This document shows positions 10,101-18,431 of a DNA stretch of 64,000 bases, piece after piece. The notes under the pieces were generated by a model. That model ran no database searches, was not told the DNA's origin, and saw nothing but the letters and a program-made list of their open reading frames with translations. Made by a program: the position numbers and the translations under genes. The stretch is from positions 1,612,001-1,676,000 of the forward strand of contig JAMXDE010000011.1 of the NCBI GenBank assembly GCA_026770025.1. Reading direction: 5' to 3'. How positions within the stretch are numbered: position 1 is the first letter of the stretch; every line of letters begins with the position of its first letter. The stretch is from Craspedostauros australis. Lineage: Eukaryota; Bacillariophyta; Bacillariophyceae; Mastogloiales; Achnanthaceae.

Positions 10101-11224
10101 TCTCGGAACTTCGCAGGGATCTCTCCCTTGGAAGCCATGGTCCTCATCTTGTTGAAGGATACATGCCCAAGCTTGTAGTGCAGTCGGAGCATGTCGGCTG
10201 TTGGAGTAGAGCTGTACTCCGAGGTAGCATCGATGGGTGCTCTGTAGGGCACATCCCTGAAGTCGATCTGCGTAGGCTCCTTGCTGAGTTGGTCCTCCGC
10301 TCCGCTGGTGGTGATTGCTTGCTCACTCTGGTTGATGCTCCCGTCATCATCGTCCATTACCACTGACTCCTCGTCGTCGCTGACCAGATTGGCTGCGTCC
10401 ATTGGTTCGGTAGGAGTGATTTCCTGCACTGAATTTGTCAAGCAGTACTTCCTGAATCCATTGTAACCCGATGACGATCTGATCATGCCGATGTTGGATG
10501 ACGTGAGTGGTATGGATCGTCGGTGCTTGCGACGGTCCCAAAAGATCTCCATTCTGTTGCCGAGGGTGGTACATCCGGTTCCCTCAAGATCCTTGCTGCA
10601 TTGCGCCCAGTGTTGTGGGCAGAGCAGTCGGAATGGAAGGCTGGGCTCATAGATCACTTTGTCGAGCTCGATGATGTGCCGGTTTCCGCGGTCGTCCTCG
10701 ATCTTCCATCTTACCTTTCCTTGCAGGTTCACCTTCCGACTCCCAACTCCCTTCACGACCTTGTCGATTTTCGTAGGTTCTCCGATGAAGTCATCCTTGC
10801 TGTTGGTGAATGACGTGGATGCACAGTTGTCAACCGCCATCTGAAACGAGTCTGAATCGAACCGGGCGAGCGGCATTGCGAATGTGTCGTCTGTCTCCGT
10901 GTCTGCGGCTGCCCAGAGATGTCGCATTGTTCTTGTGCGCCATCCGGACTTTCGTCCAATCCTGGGTGGCCTGATTCCGTTGCCGTGCGCGTAGTATCGC
11001 CGGCACTTGTGGTGGTTTGGTCGCCATCTGGTGTGTTTGCGTGGGTGTCCTTGGATTAGCGCGATGCGCCAAGCTGTCCACGTGACCAGAGCAACCACCA
11101 CCATAGCCATTCCTGACTCCTCATCTCCGTGCACGAAGGCGGCAACGCAGATGGCTGTCAGTAACGCCATGATGAGTGGCCTGCAGAGGGTGAGCAACTG
11201 TGCCCACACCCTCCGGCCGATCAT
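7136..11224 (-). CDS. pol: Copia Pol: protease, integrase, reverse transcriptase, RNase H
   Basis: The frame has 1362 codons. Protease has a VDNCASTSF active-site region near residue 130. The integrase zinc finger (HHCC) starts at HYKLGHVSFNKM near 355, and the integrase core has Asp in FTDHHSRFSYVH, Asp in HYHADNGRF and Glu in GVAEKRIRDL (about 450-530). Reverse transcriptase follows, with its catalytic YVDDGILAG near 1020, and RNase H has CFADADFAG near 1195 and STTEAEVIALS after it. The N-terminal 60 residues include two strongly hydrophobic stretches, which is unusual for Pol. The frame begins directly after the gag UGA and is in phase with gag, so expression by UGA readthrough or by reinitiation at the adjoining ATG is likely. 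All catalytic motifs look intact. Confidence 0.95.
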   Translation of the reverse strand: MIGRRVWAQLLTLCRPLIMALLTAICVAAFVHGDEESGMAMVVVALVTWTAWRIALIQGHPRKHTRWRPNHHKCRRYYAHGNGIRPPRIGRKSGWRTRTMRHLWAAADTETDDTFAMPLARFDSDSFQMAVDNCASTSFTNSKDDFIGEPTKIDKVVKGVGSRKVNLQGKVRWKIEDDRGNRHIIELDKVIYEPSLPFRLLCPQHWAQCSKDLEGTGCTTLGNRMEIFWDRRKHRRSIPLTSSNIGMIRSSSGYNGFRKYCLTNSVQEITPTEPMDAANLVSDDEESVVMDDDDGSINQSEQAITTSGAEDQLSKEPTQIDFRDVPYRAPIDATSEYSSTPTADMLRLHYKLGHVSFNKMRTMASKGEIPAKFRDCQLPACASCEYGKATRRPWRTKGGNQQVSKLVPINRPGDCVSVDQMESPTQGFIGQIKGRLTTQRYRAATIFTDHHSRFSYVHLQKSTNAEETLHAKQAFEAYAKTYGVTIRHYHADNGRFAENKFLSHVDRSGQTITFCAAYAHFQNGVAEKRIRDLQEAARTMLLHMHIRWKEAASISLWPYALRMANEVMNATPNPVINHITPIERFSGSAIKPQLKHFHSFGCPTYVLNPRLANGQSQPKWMSKARIGIYLGLSPRHARSVALILNPRTGLVSPQFHVKCDDMFETVVGTTGTNHGQWKQLAGISKPGVIKRSKGVTATEGLRGSSDTDAPTSPTNQHTNADDPEGDEEFEASQAATGDDINIGEAPSNTATTEPPARNQQEQSAGLRRSNRHRTPSRKVRENGDTEVVALPSAFEVASTFENGKGFDTNETSDPIAFAASADPDTMYYHQAMKQPDRMKFKEAMQAELNAHHENGHWEVVPRSEVPEGTKVVASVWSMKRKRRIKTREVYKWKARLNVHGGQQVKGVNFWETYAPVVTWMSIRLVLILSILHKWHTRQIDFVLAYPQAEVETTIYMEVPVGVSIGDGDTKDYVLKLVKNLYGQKQAGRVWNQHLHRGLSDIGFTQSKVDECVYYHGKTMFLVYVDDGILAGPSAEEIDKLLNQMQQRFNITDEGNLTDYLGVHVTHLEDGRIKLSQPHLIDQIVKDLNFRPNTRPRDTPAMTTKILDADENGEEHNATWSYRSVIGKLNFLEKSTRGEIGYAVHQAARFSANPKKSHSQAVNLIGRYLMATRDEGIILNPNDKAFECFADADFAGLWNRDTAAEDSATARSRTGYLIRFAGCPIAWASRLQTEIALSTTEAEVIALSTALRDVIPMMNLLNEMCAREIVPEKYKPRVYCNAFEDNSGAYEIAKFPKMRPRTKHINIKYHHFRSYVDRKLIEIYAIDTDDQLADLWTKPLADDKFHKFTELSMGWKFTQRDQG

Positions 11225-12913
11225 TCAGTACTCCTCTTCGGCCACATGTGGCATGGCCACCGTTGGCTTGTTGCTGGAAGTACCATCTCCTCCTGATTTG
11301 TCAGGCTTCCCATCCGAATTGACCCCTCCCTTGAGGGCCTTGCACTCCGATGGCTTGTGCCGGACCCACTTGCCGTTGGTTCCGTGGTTGGGGCACCAGT
11401 GGACATCTTTTCCACTCGGATCCTGCTTGGTCTTGGGCTCTCCGCTGGCCGGTGGTTGATAGAACCATGGGGTGTCCCCAGATCCTCCTTTCTTTCCGTC
11501 CTTCTCTTTGCCCTTCTTGCCCTTCTTGCCCTTGCCGTCCTTGCTGTCCTTGCCCTTCTTTCCGTTGCCGCCCTTGTTGGCTTTCTTCATCTTCTCGAGT
11601 TCTGCCGTCAGCGCCACGATGTGTTTCTGGTCCTCTGTCTGGGCCTTCCACGTTCCGCGCTCCACCATGGTCTTGTATTTCTTGTCTACCAGATCCATGA
11701 GTTCGTCGGCGTCAATCGCGATCCCTTCGTTGTGCTGGTCCTCCTTGCTTTCGATGTACCGGCGGAAGGTCTCATCGTTCACCTGCTTGTAGGCGTCGAA
11801 GAGGTAGATCAGCAGGTCGTGGGTGACTTGTCCACGTGCCGTCAATCCGTTGCGTTGCAATTTTGCATACTCGTTGAGTTCGGTGATGTTGTCCGAGAGA
11901 TCGCCGATCTTGCTTGGCAGGTTGGCCAGGTTGCTTCGCAGCATGCTGATGGTTGCGTTGGTGTTGACCAATGACTTCTCCATCAGGACCTTGAACATCA
12001 ACAGACCATCATGGACTTTTCCTTCGGCTGTGCTCAGGGAGTACTTCTCTGACTCCAGCTGCATGCGGGACCTTGCGTCTTGCGTGAGGGACTCCTGAAT
12101 GCATTTTGCGATCTGCATTGCGTTCTGGGCGTGCCTGGTCTGTCGGCTAGAGTATCCTTCGGCGTATGCCAGAACCTCCTTGTAGCTGATTGTGCTATGT
12201 TCGAGGAACAGGTTTCGCTTTTCGCCGCGGATGTTGATGATGATGGTTTGGAGCCAGTTGAACTCCATTGCTCGGGCGTTGAGGAGATTGGTGAACTTGT
12301 GTACAAGGTTCGAGGTCATGTCGAACTCCACTGGGAGTGACTCGACGGCCTTGTAGTACAGCTTCGCCACAGATGTCTTGCTGTAGTCGAGCAGCCGATT
12401 GTGGATGCGAGCTGGCGTCAAAGCGTACTGGAATGCAGGCTGTGCATCCACTACCTCTTCATCGTCCTCTTCATCGTCCTCATCGTCGCCCCCACCGTCT
12501 CCTCCGAAGTTGTCGAAGAAGGGATCGTCCTCTTCGTACGGGTCGCCCCCGCCTCCGCCATCTCCTCCGCCGTCCCCGCCGCCGTTGCCTCCTGGGTTGG
12601 TGTTGCCCTGTGGAACGTTCTGAGCGGGTGGCTTCAGGTTGCCTTGGTTGGTTGCCATGGCGTTTGGGTTGTTGTCGCCTGGGTTGGACGGTTGGTTGCT
12701 GGCTGCGGCTTGATTGCCCGCAGTGCCTCGGCCTGCAGCTGTGTTGGGTGCGGCGCTCGTGTTGGCAGCTGTGTTGGCTGCGGTGCTGGATTGTCTCGCT
12801 CTTGAGCGAGTTGTTGCTGTGGCGACCATGATTCCGTCCAGTTGGTTTGACCAGTCGTTGAATAGGTACACTTGATTGTTTGTGGGGCCTGGAGACGAGA
12901 TTGTGGATTGCAA
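11225..12913 (-). CDS. gag: Copia Gag polyprotein
   Basis: 562 residues. The N-terminal 150 residues are low complexity (Ala/Asn/Pro, then a Gly/Asp-rich stretch and an acidic run), followed by a helical capsid-like region (about 160-430) and a Lys/Gly-rich basic stretch near 440-475. A zinc-knuckle-like motif lies near 510-530: WCPNHGTNGKWVRHKPSEC, with spacing C-x2-H-x8-H-x4-C instead of the usual C-x2-C-x4-H-x4-C. The frame ends at a TGA followed at once, in the same frame, by the pol ATG. An internal ATG 27 codons downstream is another possible start. The identity rests on position in the element, composition and the knuckle. Confidence 0.85.
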   Translation of the reverse strand: MQSTISSPGPTNNQVYLFNDWSNQLDGIMVATATTRSRARQSSTAANTAANTSAAPNTAAGRGTAGNQAAASNQPSNPGDNNPNAMATNQGNLKPPAQNVPQGNTNPGGNGGGDGGGDGGGGGDPYEEDDPFFDNFGGDGGGDDEDDEEDDEEVVDAQPAFQYALTPARIHNRLLDYSKTSVAKLYYKAVESLPVEFDMTSNLVHKFTNLLNARAMEFNWLQTIIINIRGEKRNLFLEHSTISYKEVLAYAEGYSSRQTRHAQNAMQIAKCIQESLTQDARSRMQLESEKYSLSTAEGKVHDGLLMFKVLMEKSLVNTNATISMLRSNLANLPSKIGDLSDNITELNEYAKLQRNGLTARGQVTHDLLIYLFDAYKQVNDETFRRYIESKEDQHNEGIAIDADELMDLVDKKYKTMVERGTWKAQTEDQKHIVALTAELEKMKKANKGGNGKKGKDSKDGKGKKGKKGKEKDGKKGGSGDTPWFYQPPASGEPKTKQDPSGKDVHWCPNHGTNGKWVRHKPSECKALKGGVNSDGKPDKSGGDGTSSNKPTVAMPHVAEEEY

Positions 12914-12972
12914 TGTGTTGTCGTGTCCTGGACCTGCAGTAGAATAGCGCTACGAGAGGTGACTTGCCTTGA

Positions 12973-12990
12973 CGTTGCGCAGAGGAAGCG
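12973..12990 (-). other. Primer-binding site of the copia element (half-tRNA type)
   Basis: The 18 plus-strand bases directly before the right LTR read CGTTGCGCAGAGGAAGCG. They resemble the D-arm of eukaryotic initiator tRNA-Met (GCGCAGCGGAAGCG in many species). The element RNA is therefore complementary to an internal tRNA segment, not to a CCA end. Copia of Drosophila primes in this way from a 5' half of initiator tRNA-Met. The match is from memory of the tRNA consensus. Confidence 0.6.
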
Positions 12991-13510
12991 TGTGATATTG
13001 GTTCCAGATGTCAGCACTGTGAGACCGGCGTGTGCAGTGGTGAGATCGTGGGCTCTGGTTTGGAGGTAAATTGGTAATCGTTAGTTGTCGATTTAGTTGG
13101 TTTGCGTTGTTGAGTTGATTGAACTCTCGGTTTATGAGATGATGACGAGATGTTGTTCTGTCAGAATGCAAGTTGCAGGGTCAGCAGCATCTCCCGTGTA
13201 ATTCGTCGTGATCATCATCCTCATTCGATTTGGGTCCTCGCAATACACCGTGTTGTACTTCATTTGGTCTTGGGTTGCGATGGCACTCCGAGGTCGTGCT
13301 CGGTTGGTCGATAGTTATCCAGATCCACGATCGATCCAGAATCTTCGCCGTGTTTTGATTGAACATAACACACAAGGAACATTGTTGAAAAAATGGCGCG
13401 CATGGTTCCTGGAGTCGTGATTGATTTGAGTGAGGAACAAAATTCATTCACGACACAATTTGATCACTCTCAAGGTCACAAAGTATGCGTGTCATTGGAA
13501 TATTCCCACA
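12991..13510 (-). repeat. Long terminal repeat, 5' LTR in element orientation
   Basis: 520 bases, no visible difference from 6608-7127, including all short open frames inside it. It should hold the element promoter. It is followed by the second ATTGT duplication. Confidence 0.95.
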
Positions 13511-13515
13511 ATTGT
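13511..13515. repeat. Target-site duplication of the copia element, right copy
   Basis: ATTGT directly after the right LTR, matching 6603-6607. Confidence 0.92.
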
Positions 13516-14210
13516 GGATGAATGGCACTCAAATCCAAATCGACAGCAAATAAGTGAAGCGGAGGCTTTCTGGTGTGCGTTTCCGGCTTGGCACCTGTCG
13601 ACCATCTCAATCGTGTGTCTGCTTTCCGTCCATGAACGAAGGGCGAGACATGCAGATGGAGAAACGCCAAAAGAGACGCAGCCAGGGAACAAAAGGGAAG
13701 CGGCGCTCCTCTCTCCGTCGCTTGTCGGGTGGATTGGCTGTCTGGGTGGCCTCACAGGCTCTTCTCTTGGGGTTAGTTCATCACGGACATCGATGGAGGT
13801 GGTTCGTCCATCAAGTTCTCGGAGCGTTTGGCCAAACGTGTGCCGAATGCTGAATTTATTTTTCCGCAGCTCCCAGATTGCTGTGCAGAAAGTCAAGGGA
13901 GATACAATGCTGACGTCAACAGTGACTCAGTATGATGTGTCGTATTTCGTGACTCGAAATGCCCAAACCAAGACCAACAAACAAGTCGCTGAAGAATGTT
14001 CACGAAACGTGATGATGGTGGATGGTGGATGGTGTTGGGAACGCACAACCACCACTGCAGGGAGCGCAAGCGAACAAGGAGATCTTCACTGAGACGCCAA
14101 GCGGAAGATCCCAAACAACCGAATTGCAACAAGGCCAAACCAAGTGAAATCCAACCGAAAGGTGCAAGAGCAACAGCAACGACAATAAAAACACAGAGAA
14201 GGAAGCCAAG
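13516..14210. other. Original XPC/RAD4-glutaredoxin divergent spacer
   Basis: Before the copia insertion this stretch was the head-to-head spacer between XPC/RAD4 and the glutaredoxin gene. It should hold the glutaredoxin promoter and the displaced native promoter of XPC/RAD4. Open frames crossing it show no protein character and no repeat was seen. Confidence 0.55.
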
Positions 14211-14919
14211 ATGTTTTCCAGTGTAGCCCGCGTGACATCCCGCCGATTGGCAGCCGGCCGCAGCATTCCTTCCGCTGTGGCCACGACGCAGTTCGGTGTG
14301 CGCTTCTTTTCGGACGGATCCCACGATGACTTCGCGCCAAAGCGCAAGCCTGTGGCCGATGAGGATCAGGCAATCAAGATGATCGATGTGAGTTGATGTT
14401 CTTTCTCTTATACATTCTTGCATTATGCTTGATCTGCATCCGTCCATCAATCTTTGGCATTGGCGACGTCGATGGTCTTCATGGACACCCCGACATACGA
14501 GGACCCGATCATCCATTCAGCTCATTTCCATTTCCTCACTCTTCCTCTCTTTCTCACCCTTCCAACCGACTCAACCCGACACTACATAACACAACGCGAT
14601 ACGACAGGACCACGTCAAGAGCAACCCGGTCATGCTTTACATGAAGGGCAATCCATCCATGCCAATGTGCGGCTTCTCGTCCACCGTCGTTCAGATTCTC
14701 AAGAAGGAAGGCGTCGACTTCAGCAGCGTCAATGTCTTGGACTATCCGCAGATTCGGGAAGGCGTCAAGAAGTACAGCGAGTGGCCCACCATACCACAGC
14801 TCTATGTCAATGGAGAATTCATCGGTGGATGTGATATCATTACGCAGATGCATGAGAATGGTGAACTAAAAGAGGTCTTCGAAGAAGTCGGCAGTGGTGA
14901 GAAGGAGCAGTCGAAATAA
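14211..14919 (+). CDS. GRX5: Mitochondrial monothiol (CGFS) glutaredoxin, Grx5-like
   Basis: Exons 14211-14387 and 14608-14919 are joined in phase 0 (GTGAGT donor, ACGACAG acceptor; 220-base intron) and give 162 residues. The N-terminus is a clear mitochondrial presequence (MFSSVARVTSRRLAAGRSIP, then VRFFSD as a likely cleavage region). The glutaredoxin fold begins at HVKSNPVMLYMKG, and the active site PMCGFS has its single cysteine near residue 80; YSEWPTIPQLYVNGEFIGGCD is the glutathione-binding end. Grx5 hands over [2Fe-2S] clusters in the mitochondrial ISC pathway. The length and the lone-cysteine site fit this class well. The copia element and XPC/RAD4 are its upstream neighbours. Confidence 0.93.
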
Positions 14920-15165
14920 GTCCCTGTGACACTCGCATGGTGGATGTGGTGTGGTATGATAGAGAAGCAGCCTACTCTACTCCATTACTATGTGTGCATA
15001 TGGAGGCACATGGAGTATGGAGTGAACGCGGAGTGATGACGCTGAAGATGAAATCAGTCAGAAAGGATGGTGTGGTCAGCCACCCCCACATCAAAGAGCC
15101 ATTCTGCATTCAATGTCATTGCAACACACGCATGCAATTAAGTACGATGATGTTAGAGAGTTGCG

Positions 15166-17184
15166 TTAAACCTTGAGAACCGCCATTCCCATGGCCGACG
15201 TCACGTGACTCCTGCCCATCTTCAATGCCAATGTCACATCCACTACCGATTGGGGCAGACATGGCCCGCCCTCAGCAAGCGTTCGTTTGACTTCGTCATA
15301 TTCTTCCTTGGAAAGACTGATCCGCACCGTCGACGGTTGCGGACTCTGAACAGCATTGTCGTCGTCGTCGTCGTTGTCGTCGTCGTTGTCGTCGTCATCG
15401 CCATCGCCTGCGTTTTCGTTTTCGTTTGCATCTTCCATGAACCCCTGCGGTGGTGGGCAACACAAATCGACCCCGCCCCATAGCCATTGTCCTCCTTCAC
15501 CTCCGCCCTCCAATGACGTGCGATCCACGCTCTCTTCATACACCAACTTGGCATGCCGTTCGAAGGTGTCGCTGTTCGCGGTCGCAATCTGCGAGTCCCA
15601 CTGCACCAGTCGAAGCAGCAGACATTGCTTTTGATACGTGAATGCGGTCATGATGTTCTGCAAGTCATCGTGCTGCTGGATCATCCATGTGAAGATGGCC
15701 TTGGATTCGGCGTAGCGGATCACCTCATGCAACAGAAAGTTGGTGATTCTGATCGTGGTGGGCGCGAGGTGGTGTTTGAAAAGTCGAAACGATGAAGACG
15801 AGGAGATCGTGGTTCCGAGATTGAAATTGCATGCACCGCAAGAGACAGTGAATGCGCCCGCCATGGCGTTTGCGACTACTGCGTCTTTCCATATCCGTGT
15901 GCCGCCACGGAGAGTGATCGATTGGTCGTGCTGCAGTCCATCATTCGCGTTGGGCGAAGTGACGCTGCCATTGCCCGTTGTTGTGGGTGGTTCGCCGTAC
16001 AATGGCATGGATGTGACTTCAACAGCTTCTTTGGCGTCGTTGGCATGAACGCAGAACACTGTCGCGTCTTCCAACACCATCCCCTCGCGAGGTTCGTTGG
16101 AGGCTTTGGAGAATTCGGTCGCCGGTTGCCCTTCGTAGCAAATCAAGTAATCGGATATTTCATCCCAATGCCCCTGCGGCATTGGCAGTATGCGCTGGAT
16201 CTTGTTGGCGGGCACGATGGGATGATTGCAGTTGGCACAATGCAACGACGTGAGCCGGCTCGTCGGAGTGGTCGTATATGTGGTTGCGTCATCGAAAAGT
16301 TCGCCACAGTTTTCTTCGTACGGTGAACGGTAGCTGAGATGGATTTGGTAGACGTCGTTTCTGTCGCCGTCGCAAGATATTGTGCCATGACTGGCTGTGA
16401 CATTGTTGGTTGTGGTGTTGGTGGTTGTGGTGTTGGTGGTTGTGAATGGAGGGCCCGGCAGAATGTGCCGAAGGAGCTTGATCCGGATCAGAGGTTCGGA
16501 TCGCTCATCGGCCACATGCACGATGAGGGTTGATGAAGTAACATCAGGATGCAAGGTGCAATGCAAGTGTGATCCATGCGGCATCTCTTTCGACAACTTG
16601 AACGTGATGTGATACCGCGAAAGCCTGGACATGTGCTCCACCATGAAGCCATCCACGTTGGCATCAACGTAATTCTGAGAGTCCTTTGTGCTTGCGCAGG
16701 AGCCGATGTCTTTCTCGATCGAAGGCTCGTCGCCTTCTGTCTGAATGTTGGTGGAAGATCGATCGTTCTCGTCGCCGAGTTCTGACTTGTCTTGTCGTGT
16801 GCCTGCAATGCCTTCGTTCGGTTTGCTCACAACTTTCGGCGCGGGTCGAGTTTCCGTCAAGACCTCCGGAGATGAGCTCGTTTCTCTCCAGTAGTCCAGC
16901 GCGGCTGTGGCCTTGGTGGCACTGTCGGAAGCGTCCTCCATGGATATCCCCGCCGTCATGCCGTGCAGCTCGATCATGGCGGCAATGGCCTTGCAGGCCT
17001 TTTTGTGGCCATGTTTCCAGTGCTTCTTCTGGCAACTCTGCGAGCAATAGAAGGTGGAGTGACAACGGCTGCACCGTAACACGTTGCCGTAACGTTGGCA
17101 GAAGGTGCACTTTCCTCTTGTGCCTGCGCCATTGGCATGGGAGATGGTGGTGGAGCTGTCCGTTGCTTGTGCTTCTCCCGTCAT
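15166..17184 (-). CDS. MYND zinc-finger protein with UBE3D-like (HECT_2) region
   Basis: 672 residues from the ATG at 17184; the frame stays open to 17364, but those extra residues look like leader and approach the tRNA gene. Residues 26-64 form a MYND finger (CTFCQRYGNVLRCSRCHSTF, then YCSQSCQKKHWKHGHKKAC). From about 240 to the end the protein resembles the HECT-like E2-binding family of UBE3D: a CxxC pair in SLHCANCNHPIVP, LPMPQGHWDEISDYLIC, then CGACNFNLG and RLFKHHLAPTTI. UBE3D is a ubiquitin ligase that works with UbcH10. An Asp-rich run (15358-15410, a GTC repeat) sits near the C-terminus. The MYND call is firm; the UBE3D relation is by motif pattern. Confidence 0.75.
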   Translation of the reverse strand: MTGEAQATDSSTTISHANGAGTRGKCTFCQRYGNVLRCSRCHSTFYCSQSCQKKHWKHGHKKACKAIAAMIELHGMTAGISMEDASDSATKATAALDYWRETSSSPEVLTETRPAPKVVSKPNEGIAGTRQDKSELGDENDRSSTNIQTEGDEPSIEKDIGSCASTKDSQNYVDANVDGFMVEHMSRLSRYHITFKLSKEMPHGSHLHCTLHPDVTSSTLIVHVADERSEPLIRIKLLRHILPGPPFTTTNTTTTNTTTNNVTASHGTISCDGDRNDVYQIHLSYRSPYEENCGELFDDATTYTTTPTSRLTSLHCANCNHPIVPANKIQRILPMPQGHWDEISDYLICYEGQPATEFSKASNEPREGMVLEDATVFCVHANDAKEAVEVTSMPLYGEPPTTTGNGSVTSPNANDGLQHDQSITLRGGTRIWKDAVVANAMAGAFTVSCGACNFNLGTTISSSSSFRLFKHHLAPTTIRITNFLLHEVIRYAESKAIFTWMIQQHDDLQNIMTAFTYQKQCLLLRLVQWDSQIATANSDTFERHAKLVYEESVDRTSLEGGGEGGQWLWGGVDLCCPPPQGFMEDANENENAGDGDDDDNDDDNDDDDDNAVQSPQPSTVRISLSKEEYDEVKRTLAEGGPCLPQSVVDVTLALKMGRSHVTSAMGMAVLKV

Positions 17185-17372
17185 CGTGGTTGTCGTTGCC
17201 TTGTGGCCTGGCTGTTGTTTTGTGAGATTGTGGAATGGATCTGGTGGTTGGTGATTGCGTTCGCGTGTCGGTGTTTGGGTTTGGATTTGCGCAACAAAGA
17301 GACCAAAAGATGTTTCAGTCATGTGGAAGCAATCACTCGTGATTGCCATCACAACGAGAAGCAAAAAGAAAT

Positions 17373-17443
17373 GGAGGCGACGGGAATCGAACCCGCGACC
17401 TTCTGTATGCGAAACAGACGTTCTGCCACTGAACTACGCCCCC
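17373..17443 (-). tRNA. trnA-CGC: tRNA-Ala (anticodon CGC)
   Basis: The minus strand folds into a full cloverleaf of 71 bases: acceptor stem GGGGGCG/CGCCTCC, D-stem GTTC/GAAC, anticodon stem TCTGT/ACAGA around loop TTCGCAT, and T-arm GCGGG-TTCGATT-CCCGT. The acceptor stem carries G3-U70, the main alanine identity element, in agreement with the anticodon CGC. The next base would supply A73; CCA is not encoded. GGTTCGATTCC is a perfect B box, and a TTTTT run 4-9 bases past the end is a Pol III terminator. No intron. Confidence 0.96.
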
Positions 17444-18431
17444 TTTCGGGTGGTTATGCTGCCGATGGTAGCGTATTTTGACATCAATTACCCTGTGTGT
17501 CGTGAGGTATTGAGAAGTTTGTGTTGACGTTCCCTATGCTCTAATTTCATCTTCAGCAATGATCTCCAGTTTGAGCAGACACCAACTTCACCCACATGCT
17601 CCGCCCAAGCCTTATTTTCGATTGTTATTCCTGTGCGCTCGTTCCTCATTCTGCGGATGATGAAATCCTTTTGGTCAATTGAGAGGTTTCGCGTGGCTGG
17701 GCTAATTTGGCTTGAGCTGTCGAATCTCAAACAAGCGACGATCTTCGTTACAGGAGGTTGGTTGCACGCTATTTGACTTCGATGCCAGGAAGATACCACC
17801 CATCGCATGGTGACAGCATGGCACAAACGCCACCTGACGAAGAGTGGTGCACCCGGGGCTTCCGCTATCGTGTTCATGCTCCACGTAGTACAGCCATGGA
17901 CCTTCGCTTGCTGCATCGACCTGGCGACTTGTGAATGCGATCGGCAGGCAAATGCAGAATGAGACGGAGCAAAGTACTGCAGAATTGCATCGACGTATTG
18001 CATTGCTATCCTCTCGCTCATTGAAGATGACGATGTCATGGCATATCATTTAATACATAATAGTATGGTACGAGCAGCGTGGTCTCTCTGGGGGGCATGA
18101 ACGCTTGCTACGCGGTTGCTCCTGTCGCAACCGAACCGAACAGATCCATTTCAGAACTTGGAGAGGTACTCGAAAAGCCCCAAACCAAAACAGCAACAAC
18201 AAGCACAGAGAAAAACGTTGGACGATGGTGATCGGACGCCAACGCCGTTGTTGTTGCCATCGTCGATGGCTTGTGCCCAACGAAAACTCTGCATGTGCAC
18301 CACCCATCACAACAGCACAGAGGAGAGACAGCAGAAGCATCCAGACTTGTCTCCTTTGTCGTAGCCACCAGGACCGTCACCAACAACACCGCTGCAGAGC
18401 AACCAAACCAAACCAAAAGACGACGACGACG
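17444..18431. other. Spacer upstream of tRNA-Ala and of the mitochondrial Rossmann-type gene
   Basis: Nearly 1 kb without a gene I can support. Two overlapping minus-strand open frames (17488-18039, 183 codons; 17702-18049, 115 codons) exist; the second has a short hydrophobic N-terminal stretch and several cysteines, but neither matches a known family. The 3' part (about 18070-18431) is the leader of the next gene. Confidence 0.45.

Larger units (their letters stand above)
6608..13510 (-). mobile_element. Complete Ty1/copia LTR retrotransposon
   Basis: The element is 6903 bases, flanked by ATTGT duplications and bounded by two 520-base LTRs that look identical by eye. In its own (minus) orientation the order is 5' LTR, primer-binding site, gag, a single UGA, pol (protease, integrase, reverse transcriptase, RNase H), polypurine tract, 3' LTR. 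Integrase before reverse transcriptase is the copia order. No frameshift or internal stop apart from the gag/pol UGA was seen, so it may still be mobile. It lies between XPC/RAD4 and the glutaredoxin gene, immediately upstream of the former. It probably belongs to the diatom copia groups, but I cannot place it more precisely. Confidence 0.95.

Noticed and set aside
13181-13451. Small open frames inside the LTRs (also at 6798-7068)
   Set aside because: They occur identically in both LTRs because the LTRs are copies; no protein features.
17488-18049. Two overlapping minus-strand frames (183 and 115 codons) as a small gene
   Set aside because: Neither has a recognised domain or coding-like composition; the hydrophobic start of the shorter one is too weak a signal.
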